Assembly (NCBI GenBank): GCA_002307275.1
Contig: DBTX01000042.1
Location: forward strand, 1-37,153
DNA length: 37,153 nucleotides
Source of the DNA: Hungateiclostridiaceae bacterium UBA1305
GTDB taxonomy: Bacteria; Bacillota; Clostridia; Acetivibrionales; DTU013
Direction of reading: 5' to 3'
Of the stretch, positions 7,459-15,989 are shown in pieces (position 1 is the stretch's first letter; every line of letters begins with the position of its first letter). The notes below the pieces were generated by a model. It ran no database searches and was not told the origin of the DNA. It was given only the letters and a program-made list of their open reading frames with translations. Both the position numbers and the translations under genes were made by a program.

Positions 7459-8637
7459 ATGAAAAAAGCTGTACAATATGGAGCGGGTAATATCGGAAGA
7501 GGCTTTATCGGTCAGCTTCTGTCGCAATCGGGGTATGAAGTGGTTTTTGTGGATGTGAATACGCAGGTAGTTGATAAGATGAACGAAGATAAAAGCTATC
7601 CGATCAGGGTTGTATCGGGGAATGAAAGTTACGAAATAAGGATAGAAAATGTCAGGGCTGTCAACGGAATGGATTTGCCATCCGTGGCAGAGGAAATAAG
7701 TGAAGCGGATATTATGGCAACGGCAGTGGGTGTAAATATTCTGCCAGGGATAGCTGTCCCGATAGCTGAAGGGCTAAAGGAACGTTGGAGAAAAAAGAAC
7801 GGGAAGCCGCTCAATATCATAATTTGTGAAAATCTGCTGGATGCAAACCATTACCTGAAGGAACTGATAAAAAAGGAACTGAATGAAGAAGAGCTCCTGT
7901 ACCTGGATCAACTGGTCGGCTTTGTTGAGGCGTCTATTGGAAGAATGGTGCCTGTGATGACGCCGGAACTGCAGGAAGGCAACATTCTGAGAGTCTGTGT
8001 GGAAGAGTATGCGGAGCTCCCGGTAGACAAGGATGGTTTCAAGGGTGAGATACCGGATATCAGGAACATGATCCCCTTCAGTCCGTTTGATTATTATATC
8101 CAGAGAAAGCTGTTCATCCACAATATGGGGCATGCGATTACGGCATATCTTGGATATCTGAAAGGCTGCCGGTACATTTGGGAAGCGATTTCCGACAGGA
8201 ATATCAGGGAAATAAGCAGGAGTGCCATGCTGGAATCCGCCTGTGCACTTTCAATGGAACACGGTATTGCACTTGAAACAGTCCAGGAACATGTTGAGGA
8301 CCTGATACGCAGATTTGGGAACAGGCAGCTCAACGACACGGTCGAGAGAGTCGGTCGCGATTTAAAAAGGAAGCTTTCACCGAATGACAGAATCGTAGGT
8401 GCATTGAATTTATGTATGAAGGAGCACATAGAACCAAGGTACATCTGTAAAGGGCTGGCAGCGGCTCTTCATTTCAAGGATCCTTTGTCGGGAGCGGGCT
8501 CCGTGCTGTTGGACCTGTCAGATCCGGAAGAGGTTCTGGAAAAGGTATGTGGAATGAAAAATGGTTCATGGGAATGGAACCACATTTTGAAGGAATACAA
8601 GAACCAAGGGGACGGTTCCTCTGGTTTGCGACCATGA
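7459..8637 (+). CDS. Mannitol-1-phosphate 5-dehydrogenase-like oxidoreductase with repeat-derived C-terminus
   Basis: The 392-residue protein belongs to the mannitol dehydrogenase superfamily. GAGNIGRGFIG (8-18) is the NAD-binding loop in the form seen in MtlD. KLFIHNMGHA (217-226) carries the catalytic Lys217, Asn222 and His225. MtlD converts mannitol 1-phosphate to fructose 6-phosphate. Relatives act on fructuronate, tagaturonate or arabinitol, so the substrate is open. The start is ATG 7459; an upstream TTG at 7441 is unlikely. The last dozen codons (NQGDGSSGLRP) and the stop codon lie in a 35-bp repeat (8602-8636), meaning the original stop has been replaced by repeat sequence. It is the last gene of the operon. 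Confidence 0.82.
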   Translation: MKKAVQYGAGNIGRGFIGQLLSQSGYEVVFVDVNTQVVDKMNEDKSYPIRVVSGNESYEIRIENVRAVNGMDLPSVAEEISEADIMATAVGVNILPGIAVPIAEGLKERWRKKNGKPLNIIICENLLDANHYLKELIKKELNEEELLYLDQLVGFVEASIGRMVPVMTPELQEGNILRVCVEEYAELPVDKDGFKGEIPDIRNMIPFSPFDYYIQRKLFIHNMGHAITAYLGYLKGCRYIWEAISDRNIREISRSAMLESACALSMEHGIALETVQEHVEDLIRRFGNRQLNDTVERVGRDLKRKLSPNDRIVGALNLCMKEHIEPRYICKGLAAALHFKDPLSGAGSVLLDLSDPEEVLEKVCGMKNGSWEWNHILKEYKNQGDGSSGLRP

Positions 8638-8671
8638 ACCAAGGGGACGGTTCCTCTGGTTTGAAACCATG
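8602..8671. repeat. Two tandem 35-bp REP-like palindromic units
   Basis: AACCAAGGGGACGGTTCC begins each unit (8602-8636 and 8637-8671), and the two differ only near TTG[CG/AA]ACC. Each can fold as an 11-bp stem (AACCAAGGGGA with TTCCTCTGGTT, one mismatch and two G-T pairs) around a 3-nt loop. The GGGGAC core recalls the 64-bp array. The first unit encodes the end of the dehydrogenase gene. Confidence 0.85.
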
Positions 8672-8800
8672 ACAGGGGACTGTCGGAAAACCACTGAAAA
8701 AGTACTGCTTCTGAAAAAATACCAACGAAGTTATGCGGGTTTCAAACATTAAATTTCAGAAAAAGTAACTTTTTCAGCAATCTCGGACTGTCCCTTGTCA
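8670..8800. mobile_element. 131-bp imperfect inverted-repeat element (MITE-like)
   Basis: The ends are TGACAGGGGACTGTC (left) and, read inward from the right, TGACAAGGGACAGTC, matching at 13 of 15. The arms continue with CTGAAAAAGT.ACT..TTCTGAAA on both sides, so nearly the whole element folds on itself. It carries no gene. It abuts the 35-bp doublet, sharing its last bases, which suggests nested insertion. The rest of the spacer to 8915 shows nothing notable. Confidence 0.65.
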
Positions 8801-8915
8801 CGCACAATGGCCGCTCCTACATTACATCACGTTCATTGCGACTACTTCATAATATATGAAACCTATGAATAGTAATATATCATCATTATGCTGCTGGAAA
8901 CTAGCAGAAGTCTGC

Positions 8916-8944
8916 TTCAAAGATATTATGCAATCTGATATAAT
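8916..8944 (+). promoter_or_regulatory. Promoter of the two-component operon
   Basis: TTCAAA (8916-8921) and a perfect TATAAT (8939-8944) are 17 bp apart, 36 bp before the GTG start. Confidence 0.5.
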
Positions 8945-8964
8945 GATGAAAAAGTACTTTTATT

Positions 8965-8980
8965 AAGGAAGGGCTTCCTT
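8965..8980 (+). promoter_or_regulatory. Ribosome site inside a small hairpin
   Basis: AAGGAA-GGGC-TTCCTT immediately precedes GTG 8981. The Shine-Dalgarno sequence AAGGAAGGG forms the 5' arm and loop, so translation of the histidine kinase may be held low. Confidence 0.35.
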
Positions 8981-10810
8981 GTGATAAAAAATCCTTTCAG
9001 GAATCCGGGATTTGAAAAGCTACCGGTCTGGCAACCCTTCAATCACCTGTCTATCAGCAGAAAAATGGTGATCTACTTTTTTATACTCATCATACCGACT
9101 CTGACCATTCTTGGTCTGTTTTCCTACCTGCGTGCAGAAAAGGCAATCAGAGAGAATGTCAGCAAGTATGTGGAGGACATGCTGAAACAATCCAGCAGCA
9201 ATATTGATTTGTATTTTCAGGAAGCTGACAGTATTATGGCTTCCATTATTTATGACGAAACGATCCGGGATGATCTGTATCGGTCACAAACAGGAGAATA
9301 TGAGAAGGCCAGGGCAAACACCGAAGTGAATCATCTTCTTTCAGGAGCAATCTATCCCAGAGAATATGCACGGCAGCTGTTTATTGTAGATAATGACGGC
9401 ACGCTCTTCACTACGAACTCAAATGTCGATGTCAGGCTTGTAAAACAACAGCAGTGGTACAGGGATATTGCTTCCGGAAAGGTGAAAAAGCTTATCGTCC
9501 CATCACATGATTCGAGTGCGTATACCGGCGGGCAGTATGTGAAACCGATCGGTGAGGTGTTCACTTTACTGCGTGAATACAGGGATATTGAGAGAAACAA
9601 ATTGCTGGGCATTATTGCGATTGACATCGATTATAAAGTGATAGAGGAGAACTTCCGGAAGCTGAATGCAGAGAAGGATAATGGAGAAATCGAGATTATC
9701 ACAAAAAGCGGAGCTATCGTTTACAGCAAAGACAGGAAAAATATCGGGGAGCAGCTTCAGCCGGAAGCTTTCGAAGGGATAACCGCCGGGAATGGAAGTT
9801 ATATTTCTACCCAAAAGGGTAAGAAAATGCTTATTGTGTATACCACCTCGGATGTGACAGGATGGAAAACGATTGAAAGAATACCGATGCAAAGCCTGAT
9901 GAAGGATGCTTCGGAGGTGAAGTACGTTACCGTGGTGGTCATGGCGCTCTGCATGCTGTTTTCCATGACGCTGTCCCTGCTGCTGTCACACAGTATCACA
10001 AATCCGATCCTGAAGCTGATTAAAAAGATGAAGAATATTGAAAAAGGGGATTTTGATACCAGTATGGAAGTGACCTCAAAGGATGAGGTGGGGCAACTTG
10101 CACGGAGCTTCAACCATATGGCGGATGAAATCAAGGCTTTGATTGCAAGGATATATGAACAGGAAAGGGAAAAAAGGCGTATAGAATTGCATATGCTGCA
10201 GCAGCAGATCAATCCGCACTTTCTGTACAATACGCTGGACTCCATCAACTGGATGGCAAGAATGCAGAATTCACCGAACATATCTGCCGCGGTTACGTCA
10301 CTGACCCAGCTTTTAAGAATAAGCGTACATAACAGCAAAGAATTCAATACGATAAAAGATGAACTGGAATACTTGAAAAGTTATGTAAATATTCAGAAGC
10401 TCCGATATGGTAATATGTTTGATATTGTTTTCAATGTTGATGAAGAGATTATGGATTGCAGCATACTGAAGCTGCTTTTGCAGCCGCTGGTTGAAAATGC
10501 CCTGCTGCATGGCTTGAATTCGATTCGGGACGGGGGGATCATCAAGGTAGAGGGGCGGCTTGAGGAGGACAGCATCATTTTATGTATTGAAGATAACGGT
10601 AAAGGCATGACAAGGGAGGAGATTGAAGGCGCTTTGTCGGAAATGCCGAAAAAAGCAGATTCTTTCAGCGGAATAGGGATATTTAACATTGTGCAGAGAA
10701 TCAAGCTTTATTATGGAGACAAATACGGATTGACTTACAAAAGTGAACCTGGGAGGGGAACAACAGCCATAGTTGTGATTCCTGCCTCTATTGCAGGAGC
10801 GAATACGTGA
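8981..10810 (+). CDS. YesM-family sensor histidine kinase
   Basis: The 609-residue membrane kinase has a transmembrane segment at about 30-50, an extracellular Cache-like sensor (51-312), a second transmembrane segment (315-338) and a HAMP linker (339-390). The His_kinase domain holds phosphoacceptor His413 in QQQINPHFLYNTLDSINW. A C-terminal HATPase contains CIEDNGKGM and GIGIFNIVQRIKLYYG. This is the Firmicute YesM/LytS-like class that reports extracellular carbohydrate, often through a transporter's binding protein. The GTG start at 8981 is preceded by AAGGAAGGG. The partner regulator follows after 36 bp and the ABC transporter after that, so the ligand is probably the oligosaccharide imported by the transporter. 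Confidence 0.93.
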   Translation: MIKNPFRNPGFEKLPVWQPFNHLSISRKMVIYFFILIIPTLTILGLFSYLRAEKAIRENVSKYVEDMLKQSSSNIDLYFQEADSIMASIIYDETIRDDLYRSQTGEYEKARANTEVNHLLSGAIYPREYARQLFIVDNDGTLFTTNSNVDVRLVKQQQWYRDIASGKVKKLIVPSHDSSAYTGGQYVKPIGEVFTLLREYRDIERNKLLGIIAIDIDYKVIEENFRKLNAEKDNGEIEIITKSGAIVYSKDRKNIGEQLQPEAFEGITAGNGSYISTQKGKKMLIVYTTSDVTGWKTIERIPMQSLMKDASEVKYVTVVVMALCMLFSMTLSLLLSHSITNPILKLIKKMKNIEKGDFDTSMEVTSKDEVGQLARSFNHMADEIKALIARIYEQEREKRRIELHMLQQQINPHFLYNTLDSINWMARMQNSPNISAAVTSLTQLLRISVHNSKEFNTIKDELEYLKSYVNIQKLRYGNMFDIVFNVDEEIMDCSILKLLLQPLVENALLHGLNSIRDGGIIKVEGRLEEDSIILCIEDNGKGMTREEIEGALSEMPKKADSFSGIGIFNIVQRIKLYYGDKYGLTYKSEPGRGTTAIVVIPASIAGANT

Positions 10811-10846
10811 CAAAAAGGCATAGCATGTCAAAAGGAGATGCGGCAT

Positions 10847-12460
10847 TTGTTCAAAGTAATGATTGTAGATGACGAATTGCTTGTACGTGTAGGGATACGA
10901 ACGACTATTCCCTGGGAAGAAAATGGATTCCAGGTCATAGGGGATGCAGCCAGCGGTGAAGAAGCGCTTCGAATTTTTACTGATAAAAAACCACAAATTG
11001 TCATTACAGATATTAAAATGACCGGCATGGATGGAATGGAACTGGCCAGGAAAATCAGGGAGCTTGATCCGATGGTTGGAATAATTCTGTTGACCTGCTA
11101 TGAGGAAGTTGGTTATTTGAAAAATGCGATCAGACTTGGTGCCAGCGATTACATCATCAAAACCTCGATGGAACCGCAGGACCTGCTGAATGCGGCGATA
11201 AAGACAAGGGATGGAATCAGAAGGGAATTGGAAGGACGCCATAATCTTGAATCCATAAGACTTGAACTGGAAAACCAGAAACCTATTATACAAAACAGGA
11301 CGATGTCGGATTTTCTCAAGGGAACGCTGAGCATTGGCAGGGATCCGAAGGAAGCTTTAAAGGAATGTGGTATTGTCTTTTATCATTCCCATTTCATTCT
11401 TATATATTTCAAAATTGATGATTACAGATTGAAATACGGCAGCAGCAATCAGGCCGAGAGACAGACGATCAGAAAGTCGGTACTGAATACCGCCCTGCAG
11501 GTTGTAGGCGAAGGGGAGGACAGCTTTGTTTTTGAACTGGAGGAGAACGATTTTATTTATCTGGCTTCCTATGACATTTCGCAGGTGAAAGCAATGGAAA
11601 ACGGAAAAAAACTGGCCATGAAAATGAAAGAAGCCGTAGTCGCATACACTGCGGTATCCATAACTGCGGCGATCAGCAGATATGGAAACTCCCTGGAAGA
11701 TGTCCCCTCCATATTTTCCGAGACGAAGGATTTTATGAGGTACAAGGTATTTCTCGGGAAGAACTGCATTATTACTTATTCTGATGTTCAACAATTTGAA
11801 TATAAGAAATACGAGGACGATTTCAAAACAGATATGGAAGAATTGCGAAAAACACTGCGAGCCGGTGATTCAGTTTTAGCAAAGAAATCGCTGGAAGAGA
11901 TCTTCGACAGGATACGATTTTCCGGCAATTCCACCGCCTTCCTGGATTATACCTGCATACAGCTCATATCCTTGCTGAATACCGCTTGCGACGATTATGA
12001 ATACAAACAATCCGACCGACACAGCAAAGCGCACTATTCGATTGATGAGGTATTTGTATTTGAGACACTGGAAGATATTCTTCATTGGATGATTAACCAG
12101 TTTACCCGGCTTATCGGGCATATTGCCGATAGAAAGTATTCCAGCAGCAATTCGACGATACGAAAAGCCATCGATTTCATTAATAAGAATAGTGCAAAAC
12201 CGATCACACTAAGCGAGGTTGCCGATTATGTAAACATGAGCCGGACTTATTTCTGCCAGGTATTCAAACAGGAGAGCGGAGAGAATTTTATCGATTACCT
12301 GAACAGAACAAGGATTGAAAAAGCAAAAAAGCTGCTGCTGTCTACAGAGTTGAAAAACTATGAGATCGCGGAAAAAGTGGGCTATAACGATAATACCTAC
12401 TTCTGCCGGATATTCAAGCAGCTTGAAGGACTTACCCCGGCTGAATTCAAGAGGAAGTGA
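10847..12460 (+). CDS. YesN-family response regulator (REC plus AraC-type DNA-binding domain)
   Basis: The receiver domain (1-120) has acidic residues VDDE (7-10), phosphoacceptor Asp55 in VITDIKMTGMDGM and the switch lysine in SDYIIKTSM. A middle linker of about 300 residues precedes two AraC-type helix-turn-helices at the C-terminus (ITLSEVADYVNMSRTYFCQVFKQ and YEIAEKVGYNDNTYFCRIFKQ). The start chosen is TTG 10847, 9 nt after AAAGGAG. The ATG at 10838 in the same frame directly abuts that ribosome site and is less likely. It pairs with the kinase upstream. Two 16-bp direct repeats before the transporter gene (12492-12589) are good candidates for its binding sites. Confidence 0.92.
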   Translation: MFKVMIVDDELLVRVGIRTTIPWEENGFQVIGDAASGEEALRIFTDKKPQIVITDIKMTGMDGMELARKIRELDPMVGIILLTCYEEVGYLKNAIRLGASDYIIKTSMEPQDLLNAAIKTRDGIRRELEGRHNLESIRLELENQKPIIQNRTMSDFLKGTLSIGRDPKEALKECGIVFYHSHFILIYFKIDDYRLKYGSSNQAERQTIRKSVLNTALQVVGEGEDSFVFELEENDFIYLASYDISQVKAMENGKKLAMKMKEAVVAYTAVSITAAISRYGNSLEDVPSIFSETKDFMRYKVFLGKNCIITYSDVQQFEYKKYEDDFKTDMEELRKTLRAGDSVLAKKSLEEIFDRIRFSGNSTAFLDYTCIQLISLLNTACDDYEYKQSDRHSKAHYSIDEVFVFETLEDILHWMINQFTRLIGHIADRKYSSSNSTIRKAIDFINKNSAKPITLSEVADYVNMSRTYFCQVFKQESGENFIDYLNRTRIEKAKKLLLSTELKNYEIAEKVGYNDNTYFCRIFKQLEGLTPAEFKRK

Positions 12461-12490
12461 AGCCGGTTTGATAAAAACCCCGGCTTTGTT
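12460..12490 (+). terminator. Weak terminator-like hairpin after the regulator
   Basis: AAGCCGG (12460-12466) pairs with CCGGCTT (12480-12486), followed by tgttc. The stem overlaps the stop codon. The T-tract is short, so some read-through into the transporter operon is possible. Confidence 0.5.
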
Positions 12491-12491
12491 C

Positions 12492-12589
12492 ATAATATTC
12501 TACGATAAATCGTAATATGGTTTTATATCCTGCAGCGTTATTGCCTGCAAATCCCATTCCAATTTATATTTCAATAATATTGTACGATA
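12492..12589 (+). promoter_or_regulatory. Paired 16-bp direct repeats, candidate YesN-type activator sites
   Basis: ATAATATTCTACGATA (12492-12507) and ATAATATTGTACGATA (12574-12589) match at 15 of 16 and are 82 bp apart in the same orientation. The first also forms a TACGAT-AA-ATCGTA inverted repeat. The second ends about 30 bp upstream of the transporter -35, a usual place for AraC-type activators. Confidence 0.5.
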
Positions 12590-12618
12590 TTTCATAACAA
12601 CCATTAATTTTTATTTAG

Positions 12619-12646
12619 TTGAAACCTGATATGATTTTAATATATT
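12619..12646 (+). promoter_or_regulatory. Promoter of the sugar ABC transporter operon
   Basis: TTGAAA (12619-12624) and TATATT (12641-12646) are 16 bp apart. The imperfect spacing and sequence fit an activator-dependent promoter. Confidence 0.5.
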
Positions 12647-12686
12647 CAAGGCAATAGGACTATTTATGTAAAGGGAGGAAATTACA

Positions 12687-14099
12687 GTGAGCAAAAAGAT
12701 GGTCAGAACACTTGTGCTAGTGTTGGTTGTGGTTTTGTCATTCTCAATGATGTTCACAGGCTGTGGCGCTAAGAACGCAGACAGTACGCAGTCTACATCC
12801 GCAGCACCGGCTGCATCCGCGGAACCGGCACCGGCGGTTTCTGCCTCAACTGCGGCAGTTGAAGCAAGCACGGCAGCGGAACCCACCCCCAAAAAAATTG
12901 AGGGTACAGTTACAGTTTGGATATGGGATGCGGGGAACAAAGCGATAGATCCGCTGATGCCGGCCTTTAAAGCTAAATATCCGGATGTCGATGTAAAGGT
13001 GGAACTTCTGACGAACGTTGATGTTTACAAAAAAATGCTGCTGGCCCTTTCAGCCGGGGAAGGCGCCCCGGACGTAGCAACCTATGAGACCAGCAACCTG
13101 GCTCAGGTGGTTGATACCGGCGCGCTGACCGACCTTACGGACAAAGTTGCGCCTTATGTAGACAAGATTAATAAATTTAAATGGGCGGATGCGACCAAAG
13201 ACGGGAAAATATATGCAATGCCATGGGACAGCGGCCCGGTAGGATTATATTACAACAGGAAGGTATTTGAAAAAGCCGGATATGCTTCCGATCCGGATAG
13301 CGTATCTGCACTTTTGAGCACTTGGGATAAGTATTACGAGGCGGCAAAAGTCATCAAGCAAAAGACGGGTTCCTTTATACTTTCCGAATCAAAAGAAAAG
13401 AGTTCGGGACGCCTCTTCCAGATGATGCTCTGGCAGCAGGGGGCATGGTATGTTAAAAATGACGGCAGCCTTAACTTTACCGGTTCGGAAGCTGTAAATT
13501 CATTATCCTATCTTGATAAAATGGTAAAAGAAGGCTATGCGGATAATGCCGAAGAATGGACGCAGGCCTGGTACGACGGTTTCAAAAACGGGAGAGTCGC
13601 CACTATTCCTGCCGCATCCTGGATGGGTGGTTTCCTGAGCGGCTGGATAGCGCCCGACGCCAAGGGTGAATGGGGAGTGGCACCGCTTCCTGCATGGACG
13701 GAAGGCGGAATAAGAACGGCTAATGACGGAGGTTCAAACTTCGTGATTCCTGCACAAACGAAGAATTTGGATGCCGCGTGGGCATTTGTGGAATATTTCC
13801 TTGGAAACGATGAAAACCAATTGGCTATTTACAAGGCTGCTGATATTTTTCCATCGCTCCAGTCCACTTATACTACAGACTTCTTCAATGAGAAAATCGA
13901 CTATTTCGGCGGACAGCCTGTAAGGAAAACTTTTGCAGACCTTGTAAAACAAGTACCCGATATAGCCTATACCAAAAATTACTCCATCTTTAATGCTGCA
14001 CTTATGACAGCGACTCAGAAGGTGTACCTCAAGAATATGAAGCCGGAGGATGCCCTGAAAGAAGCTCAGGATGAAGTACAGTCCAAGATTGATAACTAA
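12687..14099 (+). CDS. Sugar ABC transporter substrate-binding lipoprotein (family 1)
   Basis: The 470-residue protein has a lipoprotein signal peptide with lipobox FTGC, so Cys26 would be the lipidated N-terminus. An Ala/Ser/Pro/Thr-rich linker (about 27-70) leads to a family 1 extracellular binding domain. Typical features are GTVTVWIWDAGNKAIDPL, the YKKMLLALSAGEGAPDVA segment and DGKIYAMPWDSGPVGLYYNR near residue 170. It is anchored outside the membrane and delivers oligosaccharide to the two permeases encoded next. The GTG start at 12687 is preceded by AAAGGGAGG at a good distance. It is the first gene of the operon, fits the class that binds oligosaccharides rather than monosaccharides, and may also present ligand to the YesM-like sensor. 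Confidence 0.93.
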   Translation: MSKKMVRTLVLVLVVVLSFSMMFTGCGAKNADSTQSTSAAPAASAEPAPAVSASTAAVEASTAAEPTPKKIEGTVTVWIWDAGNKAIDPLMPAFKAKYPDVDVKVELLTNVDVYKKMLLALSAGEGAPDVATYETSNLAQVVDTGALTDLTDKVAPYVDKINKFKWADATKDGKIYAMPWDSGPVGLYYNRKVFEKAGYASDPDSVSALLSTWDKYYEAAKVIKQKTGSFILSESKEKSSGRLFQMMLWQQGAWYVKNDGSLNFTGSEAVNSLSYLDKMVKEGYADNAEEWTQAWYDGFKNGRVATIPAASWMGGFLSGWIAPDAKGEWGVAPLPAWTEGGIRTANDGGSNFVIPAQTKNLDAAWAFVEYFLGNDENQLAIYKAADIFPSLQSTYTTDFFNEKIDYFGGQPVRKTFADLVKQVPDIAYTKNYSIFNAALMTATQKVYLKNMKPEDALKEAQDEVQSKIDN

Positions 14100-14108
14100 A
14101 GCGGTTGC

Positions 14109-14144
14109 AGCATGCGGTATGGCTTAATTCACATACCGCATGCT
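14109..14144 (+). other. Intra-operon stem-loop between binding protein and permease
   Basis: A perfect 13-bp stem (AGCATGCGGTATG with CATACCGCATGCT) closes a 10-nt loop and has no T-tract. Such hairpins after binding-protein genes typically protect the upstream mRNA from 3' decay, so that the binding protein outnumbers the permeases. Confidence 0.7.
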
Positions 14145-14221
14145 TAATCCCGGCATCAGATACCGATTATTATAATTATTATATAAGGATGTTGTTTACT
14201 TTTATCCGGAGAGGTAAAAAA

Positions 14222-15115
14222 ATGACTAGAAGATTTAACTTGTGGAGAACGAGACAGAATGCCGCTCCTTATCTTTTCATTGCACCATTTTTCATTCTTT
14301 TTTCAATTTTTATGCTTTACCCTTTCGTATTTTCTTTAATAATCAGTTTCGCCAAATGGAATGGTATCGGGAAAATGGAATGGGTAGGTCTTTTAAATTA
14401 CACCAGGCTTTTAAAGGATAAAATATTCATTCAAACACTTGTCAACGGTGTGGTTGAGTTTTTCATGTCCGTACCGGTCATGCTGCTACTCGCTTTAATA
14501 CTCGCTTTTATACTGCATCAGCATTGGGTGAAATACAAAGGCTTTTTCAGGACTGCTATTTTTATTCCGAACGTAACATCTGTTGTTGCTGTTTCATACG
14601 TATTCCTGCTGGCGTTTGACACACAATACGGGCTGGTGAATATGCTGCTGGGGCTTGTCGGAATTCCGCAAATACAATGGTTCGGCTCAGCATTTGCTGC
14701 ACGGTCCGTTGTTGTTTTACTGGTTATATGGAGATGGCTGGGCTATAATATGATCCTGATGATGTCAGGCCTTTCTTCCATTCCCAGGGATTTGTACGAA
14801 GCCGCCTACATAGACGGAGCCAGTTCGGCAAAAACATTTACGAGGATAACACTTCCGCTTATGAAGCCTATCATACTATTTTGCAGTGTCATGTCCACAA
14901 TGGGGACATTTTCGCTCTTTACGGAACCGCTGGTACTTACAAACGGTACAGGCGGACCGCTTAACTCGACCATGTCGACAGTTTTATACATCTATACGCA
15001 GAGCTTTGGTTATCTCAAAATGGGATATGCTTCAAGCATAGCATTTGTTTATTTTATCATTATGTTCATATTTACGATGCTGCAGATGAAAGTCACAAAG
15101 GCATCTGATAAATAG
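14222..15115 (+). CDS. Sugar ABC transporter permease (MalF/UgpA type)
   Basis: The 297-residue inner-membrane protein has about six transmembrane helices, beginning AAPYLFIAPFFILFSIFMLYPFVF. The cytoplasmic EAA loop is EAAYIDGASSAKTFTRITLP, where the ATPase docks. ATG 14222 follows GGAGAGG at 7 nt; the frame is open further upstream but lacks a ribosome site there. It works with the second permease downstream. No ATPase gene is in this operon, so a shared MsmK-like ATPase encoded elsewhere is expected, as is common for Firmicute family 1 importers. Confidence 0.92.
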   Translation: MTRRFNLWRTRQNAAPYLFIAPFFILFSIFMLYPFVFSLIISFAKWNGIGKMEWVGLLNYTRLLKDKIFIQTLVNGVVEFFMSVPVMLLLALILAFILHQHWVKYKGFFRTAIFIPNVTSVVAVSYVFLLAFDTQYGLVNMLLGLVGIPQIQWFGSAFAARSVVVLLVIWRWLGYNMILMMSGLSSIPRDLYEAAYIDGASSAKTFTRITLPLMKPIILFCSVMSTMGTFSLFTEPLVLTNGTGGPLNSTMSTVLYIYTQSFGYLKMGYASSIAFVYFIIMFIFTMLQMKVTKASDK

Positions 15116-15131
15116 AGATTCAGGGGGGATT

Positions 15132-15974
15132 GTGTTGAAAGTTGCGAATACGATAAGAAAAAGTGCGGGCAGAAATATAATATACATCATGCTGTTTGTT
15201 CTGAGTGTATTTATGCTGATTCCACTTTTATGGATGTTAAGTTCTTCATTTAAATCACTGGACAGGATATTCACTTTTCCTCCCACTTTAATAGATAGTC
15301 AGTCCAATTTTCAAAATTATATTGAGCTTTTTGCCAAGTACAAGTTTTATCTACCGTTCATAAATAGTTTTTACATATCAGCCGCTTTTACAGCCGGGTC
15401 CGTTTTCTTTTGTGCTCTGGCCGGCTATGGGTTTTCAAAATATGAATTCAAGGGCAAAATGCTTCTTTTTACAATCGTGCTGGGTTCCATGATGATCCCG
15501 TTCGAAACTACAATGGTACCTTTATATTCCGTATTTAAACAAATGGGCTGGATAGATAAGCATATAGGTCTGATTATTCCCGGTCTTGCCAACGCCTTCG
15601 GCATATTCTTCATGAAACAGTATACGGACAGCGTCAGCTATGAAATTATAGAATCGGGAAGGATAGACGGATGCAAGGAATTCAGGATATTCCTGAAACT
15701 GATCCTCCCTATCATCAAACCGGCACTGGCAAGCCTTGCCATCATCTTTTTCATGAATTCCTGGAACAATTTCCTCTGGCCGATGATTATCTTGAAAAGT
15801 CCTGAAAAACTTACCCTGGCTGTAGCGCTCAGAAGTTTCGAGCAGGGAATAAGAACGCCGTTCAACCTCATTATGGCAGGCTCGGTCATTAGTATATTGC
15901 CGCTGATGTTGGTTTTCACAGTTTTTCAAAAACAGTTTATCAGCGGCATCATGGCTGGCGCGGTAAAAGGGTAG
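15132..15974 (+). CDS. Sugar ABC transporter permease (MalG type)
   Basis: The 280-residue protein has six predicted helices and the MalG-type EAA loop ESGRIDGCKEFRIFLKLILP, a degenerate form in which EAA reads ESG. The LLWMLSSSFKS segment after the first helix is typical of the CUT1 second permease. It pairs with the preceding permease to form the channel. The ribosome site AGGGGGG lies only 3 nt from GTG 15132 and 6 nt from TTG 15135, so the real start could be either. It follows the first permease after 16 bp. Confidence 0.9.
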   Translation: MLKVANTIRKSAGRNIIYIMLFVLSVFMLIPLLWMLSSSFKSLDRIFTFPPTLIDSQSNFQNYIELFAKYKFYLPFINSFYISAAFTAGSVFFCALAGYGFSKYEFKGKMLLFTIVLGSMMIPFETTMVPLYSVFKQMGWIDKHIGLIIPGLANAFGIFFMKQYTDSVSYEIIESGRIDGCKEFRIFLKLILPIIKPALASLAIIFFMNSWNNFLWPMIILKSPEKLTLAVALRSFEQGIRTPFNLIMAGSVISILPLMLVFTVFQKQFISGIMAGAVKG

Positions 15975-15989
15975 ACCTGAAAAAAATGT

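Noticed and set aside
8474..8749. Minus-strand frame over the repeats after the dehydrogenase gene
   Set aside because: It consists of repeat translation opposite the dehydrogenase end.
9799..10347. Minus-strand open frame opposite the YesM-like kinase
   Set aside because: Shadow frame within a well-supported gene, without ribosome site.
10580..11293. Minus-strand frame spanning kinase and regulator
   Set aside because: It crosses two well-supported genes and has no domain signal.
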